A DNA stretch of 64,000 nucleotides. It comes from Syngnathus acus. Its lineage: Eukaryota > Chordata > Actinopteri > Syngnathiformes > Syngnathidae. The notes under the pieces were generated by a model. That model ran no database searches. It saw nothing but the letters and a program-made list of their open reading frames with translations, and was not told the DNA's origin. The translations under genes were made by a program, and so were the position numbers. This document shows positions 10,801-19,090 of the stretch, piece after piece; the first letter of the stretch is position 1; each line of letters starts with the position of its first letter. The stretch spans positions 4,042,000-4,105,999 of the forward strand of contig NC_051098.1 in assembly GCF_901709675.1 (NCBI RefSeq), read 5' to 3'.

Positions 10801-12962
10801 GGTCATGCTGAATGACGTTGCAGGCAGTATAGCGCTCTCCTTGGCTTCTCCAGACCCTTTCACGTCTATCACAGGTGCTCAGGTTAAACCCGCTCTCATC
10901 TGTGAAAAGCACAGGGCGCCAGTGGCGGACTTGCCAATTCTGGTGTTCTATGGCAAATGCCAATCGAGCTCCACGGTGCTGAGCAGTGAGCACAGGGTAC
11001 ACTACAGGACTTCGTGTCCTGAGGCCACCCTCGTGAAGTCTGTTTCTGACTGTTTGGACAGAGACTTTCACACCAGTAGCCTGCTGGAGGTCATTCTGTA
11101 GGGCTCGGGCAATGCTCGACCTGTTTCTCCTTGCACAAAGCAGCAGATATCGGTCCTGCTGATGGGATGAGGACCATCTACGGCCCTGTCCAGCTCTCCT
11201 AGAGTAACTGCCTGCCTCCTGGAATCTCCTCCATGCTCTGGAGATTGTACAGGGAGACACATCAAATCTTCTTGCAACAGCACGCATGGATGTGCCATCC
11301 TGGAGGATCTGCTCAACTTCAGGAGGGTTAAGAAATCGCCTCATGAAAAGTGTAATTGAATTCATGCCATACCCTGATAAAAAACTGTTCCTTTAATTTT
11401 TTTGAGCAGTGTATTAAAAAAGAGCAGCAGTGGCATGGAGCCTCTCAAGCCTAATACCTCTCAAGCATTTGGCACGTTGGCTTGTTCAAATCTATAATTG
11501 CTCCAGTTGCATCCGCCTTGAATGCAAAATATTTCCACACAGGACTCTTAGCGACTTGGCTTCTCAACAAGTTAGTGTGTTGGACCTCCACTCCAACTTC
11601 CAGAAGCCATTGTTATGAAAGACCGAAAGTTTTCTTCTTCTTCAGCGCCGCTGACTGCTGCTCCGTGCTGCTCGTATGCGTATACTGCCAACTTAAGTTC
11701 CGGCAAGAATCGAAACCGCTCGCCGAGTGAAAAGTTAAATATTCGGTTCTGACGGTACCACAAAAAAGCAGGTAGATATATTTTTCGCGTGTTGGTACCG
11801 GAAGTGTGTTCTTGTGACAACCCCACTTTTAACAACTGAAGGCTTACCACACGAGAGAAGAGTCTGAGTGTTTCAAGGTCCTCGAGGATGTTGCTGTTCT
11901 TGGTGGTGATGAGAACCATGTACAGCTTCTCCAGTGGCTGGTATACATAACGGACACTGTCCGTTTCCACAAAGGTATGCTGCTTCCCTGTGTTCATCAG
12001 TTTTGGAAATGCAGCAAGGAGACCTTCAATTCGTGTCCGCGTCATTTCAACAAACTGCCGCGATACAATGGCCTTGCCAGCCTTGGTGCACACCGCCGCT
12101 GCCAACAGCACCTGAAGATACATGTATGTATCACACAACACTGTGCTGACAGACTGTCAAAACTGGTACAATATTGATTATCCATCCATTTTCGGTAAAT
12201 GGTTTAAACTGCAATGCATAATATAAACAATTAAAATTGGCGAGTGATATGATTATTATTTTTATTTTTTTACATGAAAATTGTCGGTCTGGGTGGTGTC
12301 AAAAATGGCCAAAATTCACTTTTAATTGCTGTGGCGGACATAAGAACTATGCCTCTCTCCCAGCAGGCAAGCTGTAGGGGTATATTTATTCTTATCTTAT
12401 TTGTGACGCAATATTAACTTGTTGGCAGTCTTGGAATAAAGACAAGTTTGGAAAGTCAGCTTCGTGTGCTTCATACTGCCACATTACAACCATTTGACAG
12501 ATTGGATTTTACACACAAGTTCAACGGTCGATTAGGAAACCACAATAAATACATAAATAGATCAATTACACATGACAACGCAAGTAGAGGTTGTCCGATT
12601 CATGTTATGTTGTGGATATTGACAACTCAAACTTACTTGGGACATTAACTAGAGAAGGTTTGAGAGGGATATGCACACTGACAGCAGCCAACGTTAGCAA
12701 TGCTGCTAGTTACAGACAGGAACGAGTTAGTTCACCCCAGCACTGCCTGCACGCTCCGTTTCAATGAACAAAATAAAGTTCGCGTCAAAAAATAGAGCTC
12801 TACGAAAATATACGCGATGTCACTCAAAAAGTTGGGAGGATAATTTCACTTTCGAAGACCTGTTATCTCGCTTTAGCCAGCTACTTGCTTAGCCTATGTT
12901 TTGAAGCCTAGGCCCAACTAAACGTTTTTAACTTTCTGGATGCAACGTTTCTTACTCACCAT
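1860..12962 (-). CDS. ARCN1: Archain 1, coatomer subunit delta (complete, 10 coding exons)
   Basis: Delta subunit of the COPI coat, which drives retrograde Golgi-to-ER and intra-Golgi vesicle transport. Coding exons on the minus strand are 12960-12962 (initiator ATG only, directly followed by donor GTGAGT), 11848-12111, 8591-8770, 7718-7923, 7449-7610, 7060-7225, 6634-6781, 3553-3661, 3195-3399 and 1860-1949. They total 1533 nt, or 510 codons plus stop, against about 511 residues in mammals, and every junction has GT/AG ends and matching phase. The N-terminal longin-like part begins [20 protein letters not shown] and includes [21 protein letters not shown] charged helical linker follows ([18 protein letters not shown]), then the C-terminal mu-homology domain with [50 protein letters not shown] and the terminal FVVDKYEIL. 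No frameshift or missing segment is seen. Introns 2, 7 and 9 contain transposons. Identity is based on strong remembered similarity to vertebrate ARCN1. Confidence 0.97.
2291..2634 (-). repeat. tRNA-derived SINE (fish family A), in ARCN1 intron 9
   Basis: Read on the minus strand, this starts with a tRNA-like head (GGGCGGCTCGGTGACGCACT, degenerate B box) and ends in a short GGAT tail (CATCCATCC at 2291 on the plus strand). Internal marks shared with the other copies here are TTTTTGGGATGTGGGAGGAA and GAACATGCAAAGTCCACACA on the plus strand. Other copies lie at 13832, 14691, 28352, 30641, 34452, 37069, 43470 and 44873. It is non-coding; open frames in it recur in every copy and are shadows. Confidence 0.75.
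3970..4455 (+). mobile_element. Non-autonomous hAT element with transposase C-terminal remnant, ARCN1 intron 7
   Basis: Terminal inverted repeats GGGTCTCAAACT (left, from 3973) and AGTTTGAGACCCCTG (right, to 4455) bound the element. Flanking 8-mers ATTTGAAA (3962-3969) and ATTTTAAA (4456-4463) match at 7 of 8 positions, an aged hAT target duplication. Plus-strand residues around 4105-4200 read [20 protein letters not shown] and HLQALPKVS, which is the C-terminal dimerisation region of hAT transposases. The catalytic part is missing. Confidence 0.8.
4570..4735 (+). mobile_element. Fragment of the same hAT family as 60402-61576
   Basis: The stretch containing GGTATGCCGTGGAAAATTA and, further on, CCACTAGATGACAG parallels the left third of the element at 60402 (there GGTGTGCCGTGGAAAATTA and TCACTAGATGGCAG). 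No terminal repeats or target duplication remain, so this is an internal relic lying between two better preserved hAT elements. Confidence 0.55.
4751..5695 (+). mobile_element. hAT element with BED zinc-finger remnant and nested LINE tail, ARCN1 intron 7
   Basis: Exact 8 bp target duplication TAATCTAT at 4743-4750 and 5696-5703, with 19 bp terminal inverted repeats TAGAGATGCACCGATCCGA. Subterminal sequence is built of GATCGGTATCGG-like motifs. A plus-strand frame at 4980-5192 begins [16 protein letters not shown] and contains [20 protein letters not shown] and [10 protein letters not shown], the N-terminal BED-type zinc finger of hAT transposases, with the second Cys of the usual CxxC replaced by Arg (CNVR). 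The catalytic region is gone. A LINE 3' end sits inside it at about 5258-5580. Confidence 0.9.
5258..5580 (+). mobile_element. 5'-truncated LINE 3' end (CR1/Rex1-like) nested in the hAT element
   Basis: The frame around 5277-5343 reads [20 protein letters not shown] followed by SA and a stop, the C-terminal end of CR1/Rex1-type reverse transcriptase polyproteins. The 3' end, ATTGACAATAAAGCTGACTT followed by TGACTTTGA, is the reiterated tail typical of such fish LINEs. Only the last few hundred bases were inserted, so this copy is dead on arrival. The exact left junction is uncertain. Confidence 0.75.
6127..6170 (+). mobile_element. Solo Tc1-like terminal repeat remnant, ARCN1 intron 7
   Basis: CACTACCGTTCAAAAGTTTG followed by GGGTCAC is the outer end of a common fish Tc1 terminal repeat. 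It is followed by AAAATTGTTTGGGTGA, which resembles the reverse complement of the next part of the same repeat (TCACCCAAACAATTTT), as if the two ends had been fused. No transposase is present. Confidence 0.6.
8282..8540. repeat. Unclassified interspersed repeat (possible MITE), ARCN1 intron 3
   Basis: Contains reiterated motifs TATTCACACCTG (twice) and CTGAATACAC (twice), plus alternating CGGACC/GGTCCG-like words (GTCCGTTTAAAGCGGATC, AAGCGGACT). It has no coding potential. The look is that of a short DNA transposon derivative, but ends and target duplication could not be fixed, so the class is left open. Confidence 0.35.
9080..9451. mobile_element. hAT-type MITE, ARCN1 intron 2
   Basis: Terminal inverted repeats CAGTGGTTCTTAACCT (from 9080) and AGGTTAAGAACCACTG (to 9451) are perfect over 16 bp. 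The interior contains ACCGAACCCC and GCCGAACCCC words. The element is 372 bp with no transposase frame. The flanking 8-mers do not match, so the insertion is old or the edges have changed. Assignment to hAT rests on the terminal sequence. Confidence 0.7.
10134..11411 (-). mobile_element. Complete Tc1-like transposon
   Basis: 1278 bp, with TA on both sides (10132-10133 and 11412-11413) and 26 bp perfect terminal inverted repeats (10134-10159 and 11386-11411, outer bases CACTGCTCAAAAAAATTAAA). The single gene on the minus strand is intact. Perfect ends and an open transposase suggest a young, possibly still active copy. Elements with this terminus are widespread in teleosts and also known from lampreys, from memory. 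A 22 bp perfect hairpin lies at 10227-10273. Confidence 0.95.
10328..11365 (-). CDS. Tc1-like DD34E transposase, intact
   Basis: A 345-residue protein, the usual full length for Tc1 transposases, that cuts and pastes the surrounding element at TA dinucleotides. Residues 12-50 form the first helix-turn-helix ([20 protein letters not shown]). A basic GRPR-like linker follows (RRAGQGRRW, about 57-64), then a second helix-turn-helix near 70-115 ending [14 protein letters not shown]. The catalytic triad is visible: D156 in LFTDESGF, D247 in [10 protein letters not shown] and E282 in [12 protein letters not shown], with exactly 34 residues between the last two. [12 protein letters not shown] at 191-202 is the glycine-rich family block. 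There are no stops or frameshifts. The start ATG at 11363-11365 is about 20 bp inside the right terminal repeat. Not a host gene: it lies antisense to nothing and in the same strand sense as ARCN1 intron 2. Confidence 0.93.
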   Translation of the reverse strand: MNSITLFMRRFLNPPEVEQILQDGTSMRAVARRFDVSPCTISRAWRRFQEAGSYSRRAGQGRRWSSSHQQDRYLLLCARRNRSSIARALQNDLQQATGVKVSVQTVRNRLHEGGLRTRSPVVYPVLTAQHRGARLAFAIEHQNWQVRHWRPVLFTDESGFNLSTCDRRERVWRSQGERYTACNVIQHDRFGGGSVMVWGGISMEGRTDLYRLENGSLTAIRYRDEILAPMVRPYTGAVGPGFLLIHDNAWPHVAGVCRQYLKDEGIDTIEWPSRSPDLNPIEHLWDIMFQSIRRRQVAPQTLQELTDALRQIWEDIPQDTIRRLIRSMPRRCQACIQARGGHTRY

Positions 12963-13215
12963 TTTTGTTTCTCTTTTTATAGAAGGACGGCCTTCAGCTT
13001 CTTATCTGCGTTGCTTGGGTTCTGTTGATCGCTCCGAATAGGCAATGTAAAGCGGTCCAACTGACTTGAGTAAGATGTGAGGTTGTTAGCTTGCCTGGCG
13101 TCAATATGGCAGCAGTGCAGAGCCACGTCTCCACCGGAAGTACAGCGCCAGATCAGCTCACACTGCAAATGTGTGACGTGTTCATTCAAAGCCTCACGTG
13201 ATTCGTAATACATTG
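12963..13215 (-). promoter_or_regulatory. ARCN1 5' UTR and core promoter region
   Basis: This is the sequence immediately upstream of the ARCN1 initiator codon. It lacks a clear TATA box. A consensus ETS-type site, CCGGAAGT, lies at 13134-13141, and an ATGGC core (YY1-like) lies near 13106. Both are common in promoters of housekeeping genes with dispersed starts, which fits a COPI subunit. The transcription start and any upstream untranslated intron cannot be placed from sequence alone. Confidence 0.5.
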
Positions 13216-13319
13216 CAAATATTACAAAATAACAAATAACGAAATTAAAATTAAATATTGTAAAAACCGTTTTTATGTTAACTTTTTGGACATTTTTAGC
13301 AGTTTTTTAGGAAAAGTTA

Positions 13320-14350
13320 CACGTTTCACTTCCTTAGAGTGAACAGACGTGCTCTTTTTCCCGGACATGTCCTGCTTTTGAGACCTAACAAAAATTTCCC
13401 GAGGGAATTTCAAAATCGCCCGGGATTTTGTTCGTCTCCCTCAAACATAATACGTACATGTAGTGTTAAGATGAAGATGTTCTGTTTGTGTACTCAGATG
13501 CAGTGATTTGTTTGACATTGAGGGGGCGCAAGTGTGCCTGGTGAGAGTTGAAAGCTCAACATGTACAGTCAATAGATTTGCCATTCCGTTTCAATTCCAA
13601 GTTCTACTGAATCGTTCGCAAATGAATCAGGCCATTCTCCTCAAATCTAGTCACTTTGCATTGTGTGTGTGCGTGTGCGTGCGTGCGTGTGGCTTGCCAG
13701 TCCACACAGAGTGTTTACAAGCAATGCCGAAACGAAGATGGACGTTCACGGAGGAGTTGAATACAAAATTCCCGGTTTCGCCAGGGTCGTGATCCTTATG
13801 AAGCTAAGTGCTTGACATGAAAGGCCTAGTCCATCGATCCATCCAGTTTCTGTACTGCTCAGTCCCACGGAGGTCGCGGGTGTGCTGGAGCCTATCCCAC
13901 CCGTCATCGGGCAGTAGGCGGGGGACACCCTGAACCGGTTGCCAGCCAATCAAAGGGCACACAGAGACAAAAAAACATTTGCACTCGCACCTAGGGACAA
14001 TTTGGAGTGCCCAATCAGCCTACCAAGCATGTGTTTGGGATGTGGGAGGAAACAGGAGTGCCCGGAGAAAACCCACGCGGGCCCGGGGAGAACATGCAAA
14101 CTCCACACAGGGAGTGCCGGAGGTGGAATTGAACCCGCACCCTCCTAACTGGGAGGCTGGCGTGCTACCCAGCGCGCCACCAAGGCGCCCGCAACCACAG
14201 TGTCTGTGGCAAATAAAGGTACCAATGACCTGGAGGCACATTAATTCAACCAAGCACACAAAAGCAGCCTGCGAGGGGCGAGAGCTCATAATCCAAAGTC
14301 ACGGAATTCTTTGTGACAAAGTCCGAGACTAAAGCCGTCACTGCAGCAGA
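13320..14350 (+). pseudogene. hAT transposase N-terminal remnant, split by a SINE
   Basis: The plus-strand frame from 13723 reads MPKRRWTFTEELNTKFP, then after a one-base shift FRQGRDPYEAKCLT, where an in-frame TGA replaces the expected Cys. It resumes after the SINE (13832-14192) as TVSVANKGTNDLEAHINSTK and HTKAA near 14200-14275. Together these form the BED-like zinc finger at the N-terminus of a hAT transposase family. The segment from about 13345 (TTTTTCCCGGACATGTCC) looks like the upstream end of the same element. One frameshift, one stop and an inserted repeat make it non-functional. Confidence 0.65.
13832..14192 (-). repeat. tRNA-derived SINE, nearly complete copy
   Basis: The best preserved family A copy. 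On the minus strand the head begins at 14192 (GCGGGCGCCTTGGTGGCGCG) and carries a perfect B box GGTTCAATTCC (14125-14135 as its complement). The body contains the shared GGATGTGGGAGGAAAC block, and the tail is GGAT-rich. It interrupts a decayed hAT transposase, so it inserted after that element did. Confidence 0.8.
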
Positions 14351-14690
14351 AGGTAGCTATGCTTTTCATACAGTTAAGCATCATGAAAGCTACAGGTCAA
14401 TGGACTGCACATCTGGCTTTTTAAGAAAGATTTTCACAGACTCCTCATTAGCTAAAACATTCTCATGTGTACCACTATAAAACAAAAAAAATGTCAGTGT
14501 ACATATTGTAATGCTCTCGACGTGGTCAAAGATGAAACCCAGTTTACCTACCGCATTCATTAATGAGCTGCTGGCGGCTACAACTCGCCCATATACTCCA
14601 CACTCGCACACTCACGCCCTCGTTCCGTGTAATTCCCTGCCCAACCGGACCCTCGCCCTCACACTTCCCAGAATGCACCAGAACATTTTT

Positions 14691-15122
14691 CATCCATCCA
14701 TCCGTCCATCCATCCATCCATCCATCCATCCATCCATCCATCCATCCATCCATCCATCCATCCATCCATCCATCCATCCATCCATCCATCCATCCATCCA
14801 TCCATCCATTCCTGGTGTTCTGGAGCCTATACCAGCTGACTTCGGGTGAGAGGTGATCCTGAATTGGTTGCAGGCCAATCTCAGAGGCAACCATCCATTT
14901 TCTACACAACTTGTCCCCACAACCATCCGCACTCACACCTAGGGTCAATTTGGAGTGCTCAATCGACCTAGCAAGCATGTTCTTGGGATGTGGGAGGAAA
15001 CCAGAGTGCCCGGAGAAAACCTACGCGGGCACAGGGAGAACATGCAAACTGCACACAGGGAGGGTCGGAGGTGGAATTCAACCGGCACCCTGCTAAATGT
15101 GAGGCTGACGAGCTAATCAGTG
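14691..15122 (-). repeat. tRNA-derived SINE with a 119 bp (CATC)n tail array
   Basis: 14691-14809 is an almost pure CATC tetranucleotide array, equal to the GGAT tail of the SINE read on the minus strand. It is followed by a family A body (TGTTCTTGGGATGTGGGAGG near 14979). The head is truncated at about 15122 and the body carries an internal rearrangement near 14890. The IHPS/MDGW-type open frames across the array are artefacts of the period-4 repeat. Confidence 0.75.
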
Positions 15123-15148
15123 TTGTATGTTTTTTCCCATGCGGTCAA

Positions 15149-16339
15149 TTAAAACATAATAAATGAAGGTATAATGTCTAAATTTTCATCTGCAGCACCA
15201 CATGAGCTTTGAATATCAAATGGTTTGTGACATTTAAGTTCAGTTGTTTTTATGACACTGAAGAAAGCTTCAGTTGGTAATAATTTGAAGGCATGGTGGT
15301 GTTCATCAAAGTTCACTGTAAATAGCTTGTGTGTCAATAAAAAAATGTAATTTTCAACCAGAAGTACATCATCTATCTGACAAAAGACTGGCATGTCCTC
15401 CTCCATTAAACTGCAAACAAGTCCACCTTTGTACTCAACACCATCAACTTTAACCCAACTTGTTGAGAAAACGTCTTTTGACAACATTTCAAGAATTTCA
15501 CCGTTGACTACATTTTCATCTCTTAAAGAAAATAATTTTATTGGCCCATATTCCTTCTGTTTAAGGGTGAAGGTTTCCCAGACGCCAAGAAATGTATCCG
15601 GTGCTGCTTGCAGCATCGTAGAAGTGTTCCTAAAATGGAAATACATTCAAAATTAATCTGTTGTCAAACTCATAAACTCCTGAGAAATCTCAGAATCTAA
15701 ATGTTACTGTATGTACACAGAACCCAACAACCCAAAACAATAATAATGACTATTCATAGCCTTTCTTGGAGTATGGGTCTTTGAGGGACGGGAACACTGT
15801 CACTATCCCAAGAGCGTACTCTTCTCGAACAGCTTTGGAGGGGAGTTGTCTGAGAAGAGAGATTAAATTAGCATTTTATATTAATGTAACGGCAAAGCAG
15901 TTACTTGTTAAAAAAAGAAAAGTACAGACAAATAGAACACACATACCCGTGTTTATCAATCATGTGTGCCACTATTATATTGACCAATTTTCTTCTGGTA
16001 GCATTTGTTTTAGTTTGTGTTGTGTGATACTCTTGGAGGACCTCCTCACCACCTGAGCTGGTTCCAAGTACAGCTTCAATCAACTTTGAAAATAAAGAAG
16101 CAACAAATGTGATTAATAGCTTTTCTAGAGCTTAAGAATGATAAATGTTGATTTTAAGAAACCTGTGAGAACTGAGCTTTTTCACAACCTTTTTAGCAGA
16201 TACCGCATCAATTGTACCCTCAACTCTTGGTTTCTTCCGAGGGCCCTCATCCAGGAGTGTAGTTGATGTACTTGCACTTGAACTGAAGCTTGAGTCAGAC
16301 CACTCGGGTGGAGAGGACAAGGAGCAACCAGAAAATTCT
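15149..16339 (-). pseudogene. Decayed multi-exon gene copy, SAMD3-like fish family
   Basis: Minus-strand blocks in order: 16163-16339 (FSGCSLSSPPEWSDSSFSSS, acidic/serine-rich, ending SAKKVVKKLSS), 15947-16083 (LIEAVLGTSSGGEEVLQEYH then TRRKLVNIIVAHMIDKHG), 15756-15849 (GQLPSKAVREEYALGIVTVF, PSLKDPYSKKGY) and 15149-15629. The short introns (about 80-130 bp) fit a fish gene. The last block reads EHFYDAASSTGYISWRLG in one frame, while a 165-residue frame overlapping it (15149-15646) continues FLGVWETFTLKQKEYG to HKLFTVNFDEHHHAFKL and ends IIPSFIMF. The first two blocks do not join in phase, and the donor after KKGY is destroyed (an in-frame TAG follows at 15750-15752). Similarity to teleost proteins annotated as sterile alpha motif domain-containing protein 3-like is from memory. 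It may be a pseudogene or an assembly of partial copies. Confidence 0.55.
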
Positions 16340-16753
16340 AAAAAAGGAGGGGGGGGGGAGTTTATTTACGGTGTAGAAAAAATCATGGCGGCAGATTTTT
16401 GATCTAACCAAGCAACAGCACACCACAGACTTGACTCATTTATTTAACTGATCTCAGTCTCGATGGGCAATTCAGAAATATCTTCAAAAATTGTTTTAAA
16501 GGCATGCCAAAAATACATTTGGTATTCATGTTGGATTTATGGCAATTGAAATGACATTTAGACTATTTGATACGCAACTAAAACTGAACAAGCAATAATA
16601 AGTAAACATTCTCAGCAGATATTTCATTTTATGCACTGCGTTCGTTTCGTTCAATATTATTGTTCCCATAAGTTTGATTTTGTACTTACCTTCTGTGTAA
16701 AACTCCTACTCTGCATCCATTCCTGAAACCAGCAGAGGCACATGCAGCAGAGA

Positions 16754-16756
<3 letters not shown>

Positions 16757-16837
<81 letters not shown>
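16757..16837. repeat. (GA)n microsatellite
   Basis: An uninterrupted GA dinucleotide run of about 40 units. It directly abuts the truncated 5' edge of the LINE fragment that follows. Confidence 0.95.
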
Positions 16838-16839
<2 letters not shown>

Positions 16840-16842
16840 GCG

Positions 16843-17299
16843 GCGAGAACAATCTGCTCCTAAACACGGCTAAAACCCAAGAACTGGTCGTTGACTTTAG
16901 GAGGAAAAAAACGGACATTCCACCACTTATCATCAACGGGGTCTGTGTGGAGAGGGTGTCCTCCTTCCGCTTCCTGGGAGTCCACATCGAGGAGGACTTC
17001 ACCTGGAGCGTGAACACCTCTGAGCTGCTAAAAAAGGCCCAGCAGAGACTCTACTTCCTAAGGGTGCTCAGGAGGTACAGCATCACACAAAGACTGCTGG
17101 TGTCCTTCTATCGGTGCTCCATAGAGAGCATTCTAACATACTGTATACGTGTTTGGTACACCAGCTGCACTGCAGCTCAGAGGAAGAAGCTCCAAGGGGT
17201 CATCAACACAGCACAGAAGATCGTTGGCTGCCCTCTCCCCATGCAGGGCTTCTGTCAAAAAGCACGCTGGACATCAGGGAAGATTTTCTTGGTTTAATT
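16843..17299 (+). mobile_element. LINE reverse transcriptase C-terminal fragment (CR1/Rex1-like)
   Basis: The plus-strand frame reads NNLLLNTAKTQELVVDFRRK, then SSFRFLGVHIEEDFTW, KKAQQRLYFLRVLRRYS, FYRCSIESILTYCIRVWYTS and LQGVINTAQKIVGCPLP, the thumb/connection region that follows the catalytic core in CR1/Rex1-type LINEs. It is truncated on both sides: the catalytic motifs are absent and the frame runs out at 17299. Confidence 0.8.
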
Positions 17300-17454
17300 T
17301 GAAATGATGCGCTCCAGTACAATGCCGTGCAGTTATGCAGTGGAGTTGAACAAGTATTTAGGCAAGCAAACAAGCCTTCCAGTTAGCAAGTAAGCAGCCA
17401 GCAACAAGCACAAATACAAGCATAAGCGGTTTGTCGTCAATGACTGCTTTTCCA

Positions 17455-19090
17455 CTATGAGAGGGCGCGCGCACCGTGCCGAGATGGCGCCGCGCCAAGG
17501 GGGCGCACGCGCTGCGCCGAGAGGGCGGGCTGAGTGTGCGGCGCGCCGAGAAAAAAAAACCCGAAGTTGTTCCATATGTTATAGAGCCATGGTGAAAAAA
17601 ATGGAAATGTTTTATAAAAATAATTGCCAAGTTGAAGGAAAAAAAAACATTACCATGCACTTCAGTGACTCATTTCCTGTACAAAAACAGGCATCACATA
17701 TTGATCATCTCGGTCAAAACCATATGTTATCTGCAGATAAAGGGAACTATAAGATATGAAAAGGCACCAAAACAGCAAATGTCTATCTTTTTCAGTGGGT
17801 GAGCGCGCACAGCAAATGTCTATCTTTTTCAGTGGGTGAGCGCGCCGAGAGGGCGCCGCGCCGAGAGGACGCCGCGCCGAGTGAGCGCTGCACCGCGCCG
17901 CGCCGAGAGGGCACTGCACCGTGGCTCAGCACGCCCTCGCGGCGCCTCCGCGGCACCCTCCGCCTTCTCGGTGCAGCAAACACCTGCCATCATAGCGCAA
18001 TGCGCGCAGCGAGCGCAAAGAGTGGGTGCACGCGCTGTGCCGAGAGGGCCGGCCGAGGATGCGTCGCGCCGAGTGGGCGCAGCACCAAGAGAGCGCTGTG
18101 TCGCACCGAGAGGGCGCGCGCGCTGCTCATAGAGGGCGGGCTGAGGGTGTGCGCTGCGCCGAAAGGGCGAGCGCGCGCTGCGCCGAGAGGGCGCGTGCGC
18201 TGCGCCGAGAGGGCCCCGCGCCTCGCCGAGAGGACGCCGGGCCGAGAGCGCGCCGCGCCGAGAGGGCACCGCACCGCGGCGCAGTGCGCCCTCGCGGCAT
18301 CCTCCACCCTCTCGGTGCAGCGCACACTCGGCCCGCCATCACAGCGCAACGCGCGCAGCGCGAGTGCAGCGCGCACGTCTCGGCGAGCGAAGGTCTCGGC
18401 GCAGCGCGGCGGCCTGTCGGCGCGGTGCGGACGTCTCGGTGAGCGCACGTCTCGGTGCGACGCAGCGGTCTCTCGGCGCGGCGCCCTATCGTCGCAGCGC
18501 CCCCCGGTGCGGCGCACCCTCAGCCCGCCCTCTCGGCGCAGCGCGCACGCCCTTTCGGTGCGGCGCGCGCCTCATCGCGACGCCGAGAGGGCGCGCACAC
18601 TTGGTAAGAGGGCGCGCCGAGAGGGCGCGCGCACAGTGCCGAGAGGGAGCCGCGCCGGAAAAAAAAACCCCGCGTTGACAGGGCGCCCGCGCTGCGCCGA
18701 GAGGGCGCTGCACCGAGAAGGTACCGCGCTGCGCCGAGAGGACGCCGGGCCTAGAGAGTGCTGCGCCGCGCCGAGAGGGCACCGCACCGCGGCGCATGCA
18801 GCGCGCTCTCGCGGCGCCTTTGTAGCACCCTCCGCCCTCTCGGCGCAGCGAACACTATAGGCCCGCCATCACAGCGCAGCGCGGCTCCCTTTCGGCCTGG
18901 TACGGCGCCCTCTCGGCGCCCTCTTGGTGCGACGCAGCGCCCACTCGGAGCAACTAAGCGCTCTCTGTACGCGGCGCCCTCCTGCCGCGGCGCCCTCTCT
19001 GTGCGGCGCACCCTCGGCCCGCCCTCTCGGCGCCGCGCCGAGATGACGCCGAGAGGGCGGGCCGAAGGTGCGGCGCGCCGAGAAAAAAAA
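17455..19090. repeat. Extremely CpG-rich higher-order repeat array
   Basis: Built from degenerate units around GCGCCGAGAGGGCGC, present as GAGAGGGCG in some blocks and CGCCCTCTCGG in others, so orientation alternates. A longer phrase, GCACCGCGGCGCAGTGCGCC then CTCGCGGC...CTCGGTGCAGCG...CCGCCATCACAGCGCA, recurs from about 17921, 18269 and 18781. Because stop codons are rare in such DNA, all six frames are largely open (for example 353 codons at 17799-18860). The implied Arg/Ala/Gly-rich products look like composition artefacts, not genes. The base composition is unlike everything else in this AT-rich window. Blocks are 17455-17545 and 17800-19090, separated by ordinary AT-rich sequence. Confidence 0.8.
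17546..17799. repeat. AT-rich module, repeated at 19080-19158
   Basis: After the first GC block comes an A-run, CCCGAAGTTG, an ATG-free A/T stretch and AATAATTGCCAAGTTGAAG (about 17626-17638). The same order (A-run, CCCCCGAAGTTG, AATAATTGCCAAGTTGAAG) follows the last GC block at 19080-19158. A 37 bp tandem duplication lies at 17772-17808 and 17809-17845 (ACAGCAAATGTCTATCTTTT onward). Confidence 0.6.

Larger units (their letters stand above)
9878..11825. mobile_element. hAT-type element hosting a Tc1 element, ARCN1 intron 2
   Basis: An exact 8 bp target duplication CTTTTAAC is at 9870-9877 and 11826-11833. Ends are TAGGGTTGTC and GACAACCCCA (one mismatch as inverted repeats), continued inside by GATACC/GGTACC-rich subterminal sequence. 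Without the nested Tc1 (10134-11411) it is about 670 bp and has no transposase. A roughly 28 bp word, AAGCAGTGGCATAGAGCC near 10060 and AGCAGTGGCATGGAGCC near 11424, appears on both sides of the Tc1. The right end is 14 bp from the donor splice site of ARCN1 exon 2. Confidence 0.88.

Noticed and set aside
14691-14809. CRISPR-like regular repeats
   Set aside because: A pure period-4 microsatellite without spacers, in eukaryotic DNA.
14511-14978. Open frames with repeated HPSI or MDGW residues (also 48031-48261)
   Set aside because: Translations of CATC/GGAT tetranucleotide arrays at retroposon tails.
17799-18860. 353-codon plus-strand open frame, with similarly long overlapping frames on both strands
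   Set aside because: All frames are open because the CpG-rich repeat has few stops. The translation is low-complexity Arg/Ala/Gly with no domain.
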